Assembly (NCBI RefSeq): GCF_018919395.1 | Contig: NZ_JAHLME010000005.1 | Coordinates: 186,001 to 250,000 of the forward strand | DNA: 64,000 nt | Source: Geomonas azotofigens | GTDB taxonomy: Bacteria > Desulfobacterota > Desulfuromonadia > Geobacterales > Geobacteraceae | Direction of reading: 5' to 3' | Shown: positions 44,827-53,583 of the stretch, one piece after another | Layout: each line of letters begins with the position of its first letter | Position numbering within the stretch: the first letter of the stretch is position 1 | Made by a program: the position numbers and the translations under genes | The notes under the pieces: generated by a model | Database searches by the model: none | Told to the model about the DNA's origin: nothing | What the model saw: only the letters and a program-made list of their open reading frames with translations

Positions 44827-44858
44827 TGGGACCGGCCTCGGACAGCAAAGGAACTGGC

Positions 44859-46904
44859 ATGACGACTCCCAAAGGGGAAACCAGCAGCGTGGACCTGAAC
44901 CGCTTCAACGAAGTCTTCTTCGAGGAGTGCGCGGAGAACCTTGCCGAGATGGAGCAGATCCTGATCTCGCTGGGCGACCGGGAACCGGACCACGAGCAGA
45001 TGAACGCGATCTTCCGCGCCGCGCACTCCATCAAGGGTGGCGCCGGCATCTTCGGTTTCCAGGACATGACCGTGGTGACCCATGTCATGGAGTCGCTGCT
45101 GGACCGGCTCAGAAACCGCGAGATTCCCTTCGTCCCCGACATGATCGACCTCTTCCTGGAAGCCGGAGACGCCATCGCCATGCAGCTTGCCTGGCACCGC
45201 GAGGGAAAGGCGGTGAACCAGGAGGCGATCGACGCCGTGCGGGCCAAACTGCAGCGCGCTATCGACGCCGGCGCGCCCGCTCCGGAGCTCCCCCCGGAGC
45301 TGGATGAAGGCGCGACCGCTCGCGAGGAGGAGCTGTTGCCGCGCCGCTGCCGGCTCACCTTCACCCCCGATGCCGAGATCTTCGCGAGGGGGATCCGGAT
45401 GGAGAGCATCATCTCGGAGTTGGCGGAACTCGCCGAGCCGGGTGAGTTTCAATGCCGCGCGCAGCTCATCGAGCTCCCCGACCTGGCTGAGCTGGACCCG
45501 GAGCGTTGCATGACCCGCTGGAACTTCGCGCTGCTCACGCGGGCGAGCCGGGAGCAGGTCCTGGACGTCTTCATGTTCGTGGCCGACGAGGAGCAGCTCC
45601 AGATCGAGGATGAATCCGTGGATCGCCGCACCCCGGCGGGAGAACCGGCGGCCGATCCTCCCATCCTCCCACCACCCGGCAGGCGCGCCTACGACAACGG
45701 CGAAACCGCCCCCGGCGCCTTCGGCAGGCGCGGCGGCGAGACCGAGTCATCGATACGGGTGAACGTCACCAAGGTGGACCAGTTGGTCAACCAGATCGGC
45801 GAGCTCCTGATCACCCAGGCGATGCTGAGCCAGTTCGCCGTGGGCCTCGATCCCATCCTGCACGAGGCGCTGCAGCGCGGCCTCGCCCAACTGGAGCGCA
45901 ACACCCGCGACCTGCAGGGGATCGTGATGTCGATCCGGCTGGTGCCGATCAGCATCGTCTTCAGCCGGTTCCCGCGCCTGGTACGCGAGATCGCGGCGAA
46001 GCTCGGCAAGCAGGTCGAGTTCAAGACCGTCGGCGACAGCACGGAACTGGACCGGGGGCTGATCGAGAAGATCGCCGACCCCCTGGGACACCTGGTGCGC
46101 AACGCGCTGGACCACGGGCTGGAAACCCCGGAGAGGCGGGTCGCCAGCGGCAAGAGCCCGACCGGCACGCTGCAGCTTTCCGCCTCCCAGGTCGGCGGCA
46201 GGATTGTCATCGACGTGACCGACGACGGCGCCGGGTTGAACCGGGACAAGATCATCGCCAAGGCGCTCGAGTGCGGCATCCCCTGCTCCGAAGCCATGAG
46301 CGACGAGGAGGTCTGGCAGCTCATCTTCGCCCCCGGCTTCTCCACGGCGAGCGAGGTGACCGACATCTCCGGCCGCGGCGTGGGCATGGACGTCGTGATC
46401 AAGAACGTCCAGTCCATCGGCGGCCGGGTCCAGATCGCCTCCGAGGCGGGGCGCGGGGCGCGCTTCACCATCAGCCTGCCGCTCACCCTGGCCATCCTGG
46501 AGGGGCTTTCCGTCGCCGTCGGGGAGGAGAAATTCATCATTCCCCTCAACGTGGTGATCGAGTCGCTGCAGCCCCAGCCCGAACAGTTGAAGAGCGTCAA
46601 CGGCCGTGAGGTGGTCCAGGTGCGCGGAGAATACCTCCCCATCCTCAAGCTGCACCGGATGTTCAACCTGGAGGCGGAGGTGACCGAACCGCAGCAGGGG
46701 ATCCTGGTGATGGTGGAGGCGGACGGGGAGCGGGGGGCCATCCTGGTGGACGCCCTTTTGGACGAGCAGCAGGTGGTGGTGAAAAGCATCGAAACGAACT
46801 TCCGCCGGGTCGAAGGGAGCGCCGGGGCCACCATCCTGGGAGACGGGCGGGTGGCGCTGATCCTCGACCTGCCCGAGTTGTTCGCGATGCACAAGAAGCT
46901 GTAG
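44859..46904 (+). CDS. cheA: CheA chemotaxis histidine kinase
   Basis: A 681-residue CheA: Hpt domain with phospho-His56 (AAHSIKGGAGIFGF), a linker region (about 160-260) that may hold a short P2-like response-regulator-binding domain, dimerisation helices (RVNVTKVDQLVNQIGELLITQAML), HATPase with N box HLVRNALDHGLETPE, G1 DDGAGLN, GRGVGMDVV, and the C-terminal CheW-like domain. ATG at 44859 follows AAAGGAACTGGC; starts at 44823/44826 are alternatives that overlap the STAS stop. Complete and apparently functional. Phosphorylates CheB and the CheY-like partners. Confidence 0.95.
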   Translation: MTTPKGETSSVDLNRFNEVFFEECAENLAEMEQILISLGDREPDHEQMNAIFRAAHSIKGGAGIFGFQDMTVVTHVMESLLDRLRNREIPFVPDMIDLFLEAGDAIAMQLAWHREGKAVNQEAIDAVRAKLQRAIDAGAPAPELPPELDEGATAREEELLPRRCRLTFTPDAEIFARGIRMESIISELAELAEPGEFQCRAQLIELPDLAELDPERCMTRWNFALLTRASREQVLDVFMFVADEEQLQIEDESVDRRTPAGEPAADPPILPPPGRRAYDNGETAPGAFGRRGGETESSIRVNVTKVDQLVNQIGELLITQAMLSQFAVGLDPILHEALQRGLAQLERNTRDLQGIVMSIRLVPISIVFSRFPRLVREIAAKLGKQVEFKTVGDSTELDRGLIEKIADPLGHLVRNALDHGLETPERRVASGKSPTGTLQLSASQVGGRIVIDVTDDGAGLNRDKIIAKALECGIPCSEAMSDEEVWQLIFAPGFSTASEVTDISGRGVGMDVVIKNVQSIGGRVQIASEAGRGARFTISLPLTLAILEGLSVAVGEEKFIIPLNVVIESLQPQPEQLKSVNGREVVQVRGEYLPILKLHRMFNLEAEVTEPQQGILVMVEADGERGAILVDALLDEQQVVVKSIETNFRRVEGSAGATILGDGRVALILDLPELFAMHKKL

Positions 46905-46928
46905 CGGCACAAAGGAGGCAATAACATC

Positions 46929-47453
46929 ATGCAGACGACACAGGGCACTGTGGTGCAACAACTGGCGACGGAGGCGGCTTCGGAGTACCTCACCTTCACC
47001 CTGGGGAGCGAAAGCTACGGCATCGACATCCTGAAGGTGCAGGAGATCAGGGGGTACGACTGCGTCACGCGCATCGCCAACACACCGGCGTTCATCAAGG
47101 GGGTCATCAACCTGCGCGGGGTGATCGTCCCCATCGTCGACCTGCGCATCAAGTTCAACGTGGGCGAGGTGACCTACCACGAGTTCACCGTGGTGATCAT
47201 CATCAACGTGCTGAACAAGGTGGTGGGGATCGTGGTGGACGGGGTTTCCGACGTGGTGGCGCTCCCGGCGCAGAGCATCAAGCCCGCTCCGGAGCTCGGG
47301 GCGTCCCTGGACACCCGCTACATCACCGGGCTTGGCACCTTGAACGACGAGATGCTGATCCTGGTGGACATCGAGAAACTGATCGGCAGTGACGAGCTGC
47401 AAATCGTTGACAGTACCGTGGAGAATACTCAGAAAGAGGCGGTGAACCTATGA
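46929..47453 (+). CDS. cheW: CheW coupling protein
   Basis: A 174-residue CheW-domain protein: [25 protein letters not shown] start, [28 protein letters not shown] core and [12 protein letters not shown]. It links the chemoreceptor to CheA. AAAGGAGGCAATAACATC precedes the ATG. The stop overlaps the receptor start by ATGA, implying balanced coupled synthesis with the receptor. Confidence 0.95.
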   Translation: MQTTQGTVVQQLATEAASEYLTFTLGSESYGIDILKVQEIRGYDCVTRIANTPAFIKGVINLRGVIVPIVDLRIKFNVGEVTYHEFTVVIIINVLNKVVGIVVDGVSDVVALPAQSIKPAPELGASLDTRYITGLGTLNDEMLILVDIEKLIGSDELQIVDSTVENTQKEAVNL

Positions 47454-49192
47454 AAATTTCGCGATTCAAAGACTGGAAGATCCTGACCAAGATCCTGAGC
47501 ATCTCGGTGGCCACCATCGTCATGATGGTGCTGGGCGTGATGTTCTACGTGCTCCCCTTCATGCAGAACAAGCTGATGGACGAGAAGATCCAGGCCACCA
47601 AGGCGGTGGTCGACGTGGCCTTCGACGTCCTGACCGCGAACCAGAACGCGGTGAAGGAAGGGAAGAAAACCCTGCAACAGGCCCAGGCCGACGCCCTCAA
47701 GCAGATCTCCGAGATGAGGTACCACGGCAACGAGTACTTCTGGGTCAACGACCTGGACACCAAGGTGCTCATGCACCCGATCAAGCCGGAGCTGGTGGGC
47801 AAGACCCAGTACGAAAACAAGGATCCCAACGGCAAAAGGCTCTACGTCGAGTTCGTCAACGTCTGCAAGGAGAAGGGCGAAGGCGTGGTGGACTACATGT
47901 GGGCCAAGCCCGGCTCCACCGTCCCGGTCCCCAAGATCTCCTACGTCATGCTGATGAAGGAGTGGGGCTGGATCGTGGGGAGCGGCATCTACGTCGATAC
48001 CGTAACCGCCGAGATGAACAAGATGAAGTGGCAGATCATCGGCGGCACCGCAGCGCTGGCCGTGGTCATCTTCCTCTTCGCCTGGTTCACGGCGCGCAGG
48101 ATCAAGGAGCCGCTGGACCAGGCCATCGCCGCCTCCAAGCGCATCGCCTCGGGGGACCTCACCGCGCAGATCGCGGTGGAGAGCAAGGACGAGACCGGCG
48201 AACTGCTCGCCTCGCTCAAGGAGATGAACGAGGGGCTCGCGCATATCGTGGGCGACGTGAGAACCGGCGCCGAATCGATCGCCACGGCGACCGAGGAGAT
48301 CGCGGCGGGCAACGCCGACCTGTCCCAGCGCACCGAGGAGCAGGCCAGCGCCCTGGAGGAGACCGCTTCCAGCATGGAGGAGCTCACCTCGACGGTGAAG
48401 CAGAACGCGGACAACGCCCAGGCGGCCAACCAGCTCGCCATCAACGCCAGCGGCGTGGCGGTCAAGGGTGGCGAGGTGATCACTCGGGTGGTGCGCACCA
48501 TGGAGAGCATCACCGACAGCTCCAAGAAGATCTCGGACATCATCGGCGTCATCGACGGCATCGCCTTCCAGACCAACATCCTCGCCCTGAACGCCGCGGT
48601 CGAGGCGGCGCGCGCCGGCGAGCAGGGAAGAGGGTTCGCCGTGGTCGCCGCCGAAGTGAGAAGCCTCGCCCAGAGGAGCGCCGCGGCCGCCAAGGAGATC
48701 AAGGCCCTCATCGAGGACTCGGTCTCCAAGGTGCAGGACGGCAGTCGCCTCGTGGAGGAGGCGGGACGCACCACCCAGGACATCGTCACCAGCATCAAGA
48801 GGGTGACCGACATCATGGCCGAGATCTCGGCGGCCTCGCTGGAGCAGTCCAGCGGCATCGAGCAAGTGAACACCGCCATCACCCAGATGGACGACGTCAC
48901 CCAGCAAAACGCCGCCCTGGTCGAGGAGGCGGCGGCCGCCGCGGAATCGCTCGAGGAACAGGCCCAGCAGCTGGTGGCCGTGGTGGCGCGCTTCACCCTG
49001 GAGCAGGGGCAAAAAAGCGGCGGCCCCGCCGCTCCGGAGAAGCGCAAACTGACCCACGCCGCGGCGAAGCCCAAGGCGTCCGAGAGGAAGATAAAGCCCG
49101 TGGCGGTGGCGGCAGGGGTAAAAGCGCAGGAACAACGTCCATCCCGGTCCGCCGAGGCCGCGGAAGTCGACGATGACTGGAAGGAGTTCTGA
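47450..49192 (+). CDS. Methyl-accepting chemotaxis protein with single-Cache sensor and C-terminal docking pentapeptide
   Basis: A 580-residue receptor: membrane helix (about 13-36), periplasmic sCache_2 domain (about 40-185; [35 protein letters not shown]), second helix (about 192-212), HAMP (213-265), and the signalling domain with hairpin tip [41 protein letters not shown]. The chain ends DDDWKEF: DWKEF fits the x-W-x-x-F pentapeptide that tethers CheR and CheB in enterobacterial receptors, preceded by a flexible basic Ala/Lys-rich linker. sCache_2 sensors commonly bind small carboxylates; the ligand here is unknown. Confidence 0.95.
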   Translation: MKISRFKDWKILTKILSISVATIVMMVLGVMFYVLPFMQNKLMDEKIQATKAVVDVAFDVLTANQNAVKEGKKTLQQAQADALKQISEMRYHGNEYFWVNDLDTKVLMHPIKPELVGKTQYENKDPNGKRLYVEFVNVCKEKGEGVVDYMWAKPGSTVPVPKISYVMLMKEWGWIVGSGIYVDTVTAEMNKMKWQIIGGTAALAVVIFLFAWFTARRIKEPLDQAIAASKRIASGDLTAQIAVESKDETGELLASLKEMNEGLAHIVGDVRTGAESIATATEEIAAGNADLSQRTEEQASALEETASSMEELTSTVKQNADNAQAANQLAINASGVAVKGGEVITRVVRTMESITDSSKKISDIIGVIDGIAFQTNILALNAAVEAARAGEQGRGFAVVAAEVRSLAQRSAAAAKEIKALIEDSVSKVQDGSRLVEEAGRTTQDIVTSIKRVTDIMAEISAASLEQSSGIEQVNTAITQMDDVTQQNAALVEEAAAAAESLEEQAQQLVAVVARFTLEQGQKSGGPAAPEKRKLTHAAAKPKASERKIKPVAVAAGVKAQEQRPSRSAEAAEVDDDWKEF

Positions 49193-50088
49193 GACCCCAG
49201 ACGTCCACAGAACCGGGGCGCCCCCTGACGTCCGGGGGAGGCGCCACGGCTCCCGGCGCCGCGGAGCAGGGATGGGGCAACTTCCAATACCGCTTCACCG
49301 CTGAAGACTTCGCCCGGGTACGCGGCTTCATCTACCGAAACGCGGGGATCTCCCTCGCGCCCGGCAAGATGGACATGGTCTACAGCCGGCTGGCGCGCCG
49401 GCTGCGGGCCAGGGGGGTGGACAGCTTCGCGCGCTACCTGGACCTGGTGGAAAGCGGCGACCCGCAGGAGGTGGAGGCGTTCATCAACGCCCTGACCACC
49501 AACATGACCTCCTTCTTCCGGGAACCGCACCACTTCCGGCTCCTTTCCGAACGCCTGCGCCAGCACCGGGACCGGAGGCCGGTCACCATCTGGAGCTGCG
49601 CCTCGTCCAGCGGGGAGGAGCCCTACTCCATCGCCATGACGGCGCTCGATGCGCTGCCGGCCGGCGCCGGGGTCAGCATCCTCGCCACCGACATCGACAC
49701 CAACGTGCTCGGCAAGGGGAGCGAAGGGGTCTACCCGGTGGACCAGTTGCCCAAGATCCCGGAACCGTACCGCAAGCGCTTCTTTCTCAGGGGTGAAGGG
49801 AACAACGACGGCTTCATCAGGGTGAAGGAGGAGCTGCGCCGGGTGGTTACCTTCAAAAGACTGAACCTGCTGGACGAGCAGTGGCCCATGCGGGGGAAAT
49901 TCGATTTCGTCTTCTGCCGCAACGTGATGATCTATTTCGACAGGCCCACGCAGCTCGCGGTGCTGGAGCGGATCTCCCGGGTACTGCACCCGGAGGGACT
50001 TCTCTTCGTGGGTCACTCCGAGAGCCTGCACCATGCCCAGGAGCTGTTCCGGGTCTGCGGCAACACGACCTACGCCTTGAGGAGTTGA
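49189..50088 (+). CDS. cheR: CheR chemotaxis methyltransferase, non-canonical start
   Basis: The frame contains a full CheR: N-terminal helical domain ([23 protein letters not shown]), [12 protein letters not shown], the SAM site [17 protein letters not shown], and [10 protein letters not shown]. No ATG, GTG or TTG exists in frame before 49369, which lies inside the N-terminal domain. The frame is open back to a stop at 49174. The proposed start is CTG at 49189, overlapping the receptor stop (CTGA) with AAGGAG just upstream; CTG at 49225 is an alternative. Methylates receptor glutamates; probably docks on the DWKEF end encoded just before. About 299 residues from the proposed start. Confidence 0.85.
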   Translation: MRPQTSTEPGRPLTSGGGATAPGAAEQGWGNFQYRFTAEDFARVRGFIYRNAGISLAPGKMDMVYSRLARRLRARGVDSFARYLDLVESGDPQEVEAFINALTTNMTSFFREPHHFRLLSERLRQHRDRRPVTIWSCASSSGEEPYSIAMTALDALPAGAGVSILATDIDTNVLGKGSEGVYPVDQLPKIPEPYRKRFFLRGEGNNDGFIRVKEELRRVVTFKRLNLLDEQWPMRGKFDFVFCRNVMIYFDRPTQLAVLERISRVLHPEGLLFVGHSESLHHAQELFRVCGNTTYALRS

Positions 50089-50090
50089 AG

Positions 50091-50675
50091 GTGCCGCACA
50101 AGAGGAAGACAGGCGGGAAAAGATCGAGACACCCGGGCCAGGGGCGGCTCAGCTACTTCGACCCGGAGTTCAGGACGGTTGCGGTGAAGATCGTGGCCGG
50201 TGAGTTCTACGCCACCGGCGAGGCGGTCGCCATCACCACGCTGCTCGGCTCCTGCGTCTCGGTATGCCTCTACGATCTCGAACTCGGGATCGGCGGGATG
50301 AACCACTTCATGCTGCCGGAACTGGTGCGCGGCGACAGCGCCACCCCCTGCTCGGGCGCATGCGACGACAACTCCCGAAGCTGCGCCCGCTACGGGAGCT
50401 GCGCCATGCGGCGCCTGCTGGAGCAGCTCGAACTGCTGGGGGCAAACCGCAAGCGGCTGGCGGCGAAGCTGTTCGGGGCAGGACGGGTGATGGAAAGCAG
50501 CACCGACATCGGCGGCAACAACGCGGCCTTCGCCGTCGATTACTTGAAGAAACAGGGGATACCGATCATCGCCTCGGACCTGGGGGAGTGCTGCCCCAGA
50601 AAGGTGGTGTTCTTCCCCAAGACCGGCCGCGCCCTGGTGAAAAGGATGCGCGCCCTGCACGCAGGAAGATACTGA
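50091..50675 (+). CDS. cheD: CheD chemoreceptor glutamine deamidase
   Basis: A 194-residue CheD. GTG start at 50091 with GAGGAGTTGAAG upstream. The catalytic Cys and His are in TLLGSCVSVCLYD and GGMNHFMLP; the conserved FGAGRVMESSTDIGGNNAAF segment follows. There is an unusual Cys-rich insertion (PCSGACDDNSRSCARYGSC, about 88-106) between the catalytic His and the helix that follows, with four Cys in 16 residues; this could bind metal or form disulfides and is not part of the common CheD core as I know it. CheD deamidates receptor Gln and binds CheC or CheY-type partners. Confidence 0.92.
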   Translation: MPHKRKTGGKRSRHPGQGRLSYFDPEFRTVAVKIVAGEFYATGEAVAITTLLGSCVSVCLYDLELGIGGMNHFMLPELVRGDSATPCSGACDDNSRSCARYGSCAMRRLLEQLELLGANRKRLAAKLFGAGRVMESSTDIGGNNAAFAVDYLKKQGIPIIASDLGECCPRKVVFFPKTGRALVKRMRALHAGRY

Positions 50676-51761
50676 ATGCCCATCAAGGTGCTGGTAATAG
50701 ACGACTCCGCCCTGATACGGTCGCTTTTGACCGAGATCATCAACGCCTCCCCCGACCTCCAGGTGGTGGGGACGGCACCGGACCCGCTGGCGGCCCGGCA
50801 ACGCATCAAGGAACTGAACCCGGACGTGCTCACCCTCGACGTGGAGATGCCCAAGATGGACGGGCTCGCCTTCCTGGAAAAGCTGATGAGGCTGCGCCCC
50901 ATGCCGGTGGTGATGGTCTCCTCGCTCACCGAGAAGAGCTCGGCGGTGACGCTGAAGGCGCTGGAGCTGGGCGCCTTCGACTTCATCACCAAGCCGAAGA
51001 TCGACATCCGCAACGGGCTTTTGGAGTACGCCCAGGAGCTCACCGAAAAGATCCGCTGCGCCCAGCTCTCCTTCAGGAAGAAAGCGGGGCACGGCTCGCC
51101 CAGGGCCGTAGACGCGAAACTCTCCGCGGACGCGGTGCTCCCCAACCGGCACCAGCACTTCTCGACCACGGAAAAGGTGGTGGCGGTCGGCTCCTCCACC
51201 GGCGGCACCGAGGCGCTCAAGGTCTTTTTGAGCGCGCTCCCCGCCGACTGCCCGGCCATACTGGTCACCCAGCACATGCCCGAGACCTTCACCCGGACCT
51301 TCGCGGCCCGGCTGGACGGCCTGTGCGCCATCGCGGTCAAGGAAGCCGAGCACGGGGAGCGGGTGCTGCCGGGGCACGCCTACATCGCGCCCGGCAACCG
51401 GCACATGATGCTCTCCCGAAGCGGCGCCAACTACACCATCGCCCTCGACGACGGCCCGCCGGTTTCCCGCCACCGCCCCTCGGTGGACGTGCTGTTCCGC
51501 TCCACCGCCAACTGCGCCGCGGACAACAGCCTCGGCATCATCATGACCGGGATGGGGGATGACGGCGCCTCCGGGATGCTGGAGATGCACAACGCCGGCG
51601 CGCGGACCTTCGCCCAGGACGAGGAGAGCTGCGTCGTGTTCGGCATGCCGCGCGAGGCGATCGCACGGGGGGGAGTCGACGAGGTGGTCCCGCTCTCGGA
51701 CATGGCAGGACGACTGATGGGGTGGCTGGCCTCCCACGGCAAGCGCAGTTTCAGGGTGTGA
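50676..51761 (+). CDS. cheB: CheB methylesterase with receiver domain
   Basis: A 361-residue CheB. Receiver domain (about 1-125): acidic pair Asp9-Asp10, phospho-acceptor Asp55 ([11 protein letters not shown]), Lys in ITKPK. Methylesterase domain (about 165-355) with the triad Ser in VGSSTGG, His in [10 protein letters not shown] and Asp in [12 protein letters not shown]. The ATG follows the CheD stop directly. Opposes CheR and gives adaptation feedback from CheA. Confidence 0.95.
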   Translation: MPIKVLVIDDSALIRSLLTEIINASPDLQVVGTAPDPLAARQRIKELNPDVLTLDVEMPKMDGLAFLEKLMRLRPMPVVMVSSLTEKSSAVTLKALELGAFDFITKPKIDIRNGLLEYAQELTEKIRCAQLSFRKKAGHGSPRAVDAKLSADAVLPNRHQHFSTTEKVVAVGSSTGGTEALKVFLSALPADCPAILVTQHMPETFTRTFAARLDGLCAIAVKEAEHGERVLPGHAYIAPGNRHMMLSRSGANYTIALDDGPPVSRHRPSVDVLFRSTANCAADNSLGIIMTGMGDDGASGMLEMHNAGARTFAQDEESCVVFGMPREAIARGGVDEVVPLSDMAGRLMGWLASHGKRSFRV

Positions 51762-51789
51762 CGCGGGGGAAAAGGGGCACAGCCGGGAG

Positions 51790-53583
51790 ATGAACGTGAA
51801 GTTCCTCAACGCAGCACGGGACAAGATATCGATCCCCCTCCTCATCAGCGCGCTGATGGTGGCGGTGGTGATGATCGTCGGCAACCACCTCATGCTCGAC
51901 CAGATCCATGAGGAGGCGGTGCGCCAGGCCAACCGGCAGCAGGAAAACAGCATGATGGCCTTCTGGGAGCAGATGAACCGTCGCGGGCGGAACTTCCACA
52001 TCGAAGGCGGCAGGATGATCCTTGGCGACTACTACGTCCTGAACGACGCCAACGAGCTGCCGGACAAGATCTTCTGCATCACCGGCAGCAGGGCCACCAT
52101 CTTCATGGGCGATACCCGGATCGCCACCAACGTACTCAAGGAGGACGGCACCAGGGCCATCGGCACCAGGCTGACCGGTCCTGCCTACGACGCCATCTTC
52201 AAGGATGGCATCCGGTACCGCGGCGAGGCGAACATCCTCGGCGCCCCCTACTTCACCGCCTACGACCCGATCCGGGACTTAAACGGCAAGGTGATCGGCG
52301 CCTTGTTCGTGGGGGTGAAGCAGAGCGAATACCTGGCGCGCTACGACCGGATCAACGTGAAGATCGGGGCCGTCAACGGGGTACTGGCGGCGATATTCGT
52401 GCTCTGCGTCGTCATCCTCGGCCTGAACCGCAAGCGCTCCGAGAACGCGATCAAGAGGCAGCTGAACTTCCAGCAACAGCTCATGGACACCATACCGAGC
52501 CCCATCTTCTCCAAGGACGAACAGGGACGCTACAACTTGTGCAACAAGGCGTTCCAAAGCTACGTGGGGCTCAGCAGCGAACAGCTGCTGGGGCACTCGG
52601 TCTTCGACCTGTGGGAACCGGAACTGGCCCGCAAGTACCACGAAATGGACCAGAAAATCATCGACGCACCGGGGATCCAGGTCTACGAGTCCCAGGTGGG
52701 TTACGCCGACGGCAGCGTGCGCGACGTGATCTTCCATAAGGCCGCGGTCAGGGACGACAACGGTGTCGCCAGGGGGCTGGTCGGGGTGATCCTCGACATC
52801 ACCGAGCGCAAGGCGGTCGAGCAGGAGAGCCGCCGCCTCGAGGCGCAAAAGCACCACTCGCGCATGATCGAGTCCCTGATGGTCCAGTTGAACCACGACT
52901 TGAACACCCCGCTCACCCCGCTCTTCGCCCTGATGCCCCTGATCCGGGCTAAGGTGAGCGATCCGGGCGTGGAGAGGATGCTGGAGATCTGCCAGCAGTG
53001 CGTCAACCAGATCCAGGGGCTCGCCGGCAAGGCGCTCGACCTGGTGCGGATCTCATCGAGCCCCCCCCGGTTGATTCCGGTCAGCCTCTGCGCCGCGGCG
53101 GAGAGCGCCCTGGGCGAGATGGCCCCGGCCCTGGCGCAGCGCGGGGTGATCTGCTGCAACGCGATCCCCCCCGAACTCCAGGTGCGGGGATCGGCGGAGC
53201 AGCTGACGCTCTTGTTCAAGAACCTGCTCAGCAACGCCGCGCGCTACGCCGCCCAAAACGGCAAGGTGATCATCTCCGCCGAGCGCAAGGGGGCCGAGGT
53301 GGAGGTCTCGGTCCAGGACGACGGCATCGGCCTGGACCAGGAGCAGCTCACCCGGGTCTTCGACGAGTTCTACAAGGCCGACGCCGCGCGGCACGACCTG
53401 AACACGCAGGGGCTGGGGCTCGCCATCTGCCGCAGGATCGTTGCCAACCACGAGGGGAGGCTCTGGGCGACGAGCCCCGGGGCCGGCAGCGGCACCACCA
53501 TGTTCTTCACGTTGAAGCAGGCCGGGCAGCAAGAGCCCGCGGGCGGGCCGGTGCAAATCCAGGAGGAAAGCCACCAGATATGA
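51790..53583 (+). CDS. Sensor histidine kinase (Cache-PAS-HisKA-HATPase)
   Basis: A 597-residue membrane kinase: helix (about 16-36), a periplasmic Cache-type domain (about 37-190; VLKEDGTRAIGTRLTGPAYDAIFKDG, APYFTAYDPIRDLNGKVIGALFVG), second helix (about 195-216), PAS domain (about 230-345), dimerisation helix with phospho-His in LNHDLNTPLTPL, and HATPase (NLLSNAARYA, DDGIGL, QGLGLAI). Located 28 bases after cheB without terminator and overlapping the next gene by ATGA. The partner is probably the response regulator encoded two genes on. The Cache may sense a small organic ligand. Confidence 0.9.
   Translation: MNVKFLNAARDKISIPLLISALMVAVVMIVGNHLMLDQIHEEAVRQANRQQENSMMAFWEQMNRRGRNFHIEGGRMILGDYYVLNDANELPDKIFCITGSRATIFMGDTRIATNVLKEDGTRAIGTRLTGPAYDAIFKDGIRYRGEANILGAPYFTAYDPIRDLNGKVIGALFVGVKQSEYLARYDRINVKIGAVNGVLAAIFVLCVVILGLNRKRSENAIKRQLNFQQQLMDTIPSPIFSKDEQGRYNLCNKAFQSYVGLSSEQLLGHSVFDLWEPELARKYHEMDQKIIDAPGIQVYESQVGYADGSVRDVIFHKAAVRDDNGVARGLVGVILDITERKAVEQESRRLEAQKHHSRMIESLMVQLNHDLNTPLTPLFALMPLIRAKVSDPGVERMLEICQQCVNQIQGLAGKALDLVRISSSPPRLIPVSLCAAAESALGEMAPALAQRGVICCNAIPPELQVRGSAEQLTLLFKNLLSNAARYAAQNGKVIISAERKGAEVEVSVQDDGIGLDQEQLTRVFDEFYKADAARHDLNTQGLGLAICRRIVANHEGRLWATSPGAGSGTTMFFTLKQAGQQEPAGGPVQIQEESHQI

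Noticed and set aside
45747-47402. 551-codon open frame on the minus strand
   Set aside because: Antisense to cheA and cheW, His/Asp-rich translation of complementary codons, not a gene.
47989-50034. 681-codon open frame on the minus strand across the receptor and cheR
   Set aside because: Shadow of two well-supported plus-strand genes; Ser/Ala-rich composition and no recognisable motif or ribosome binding site.
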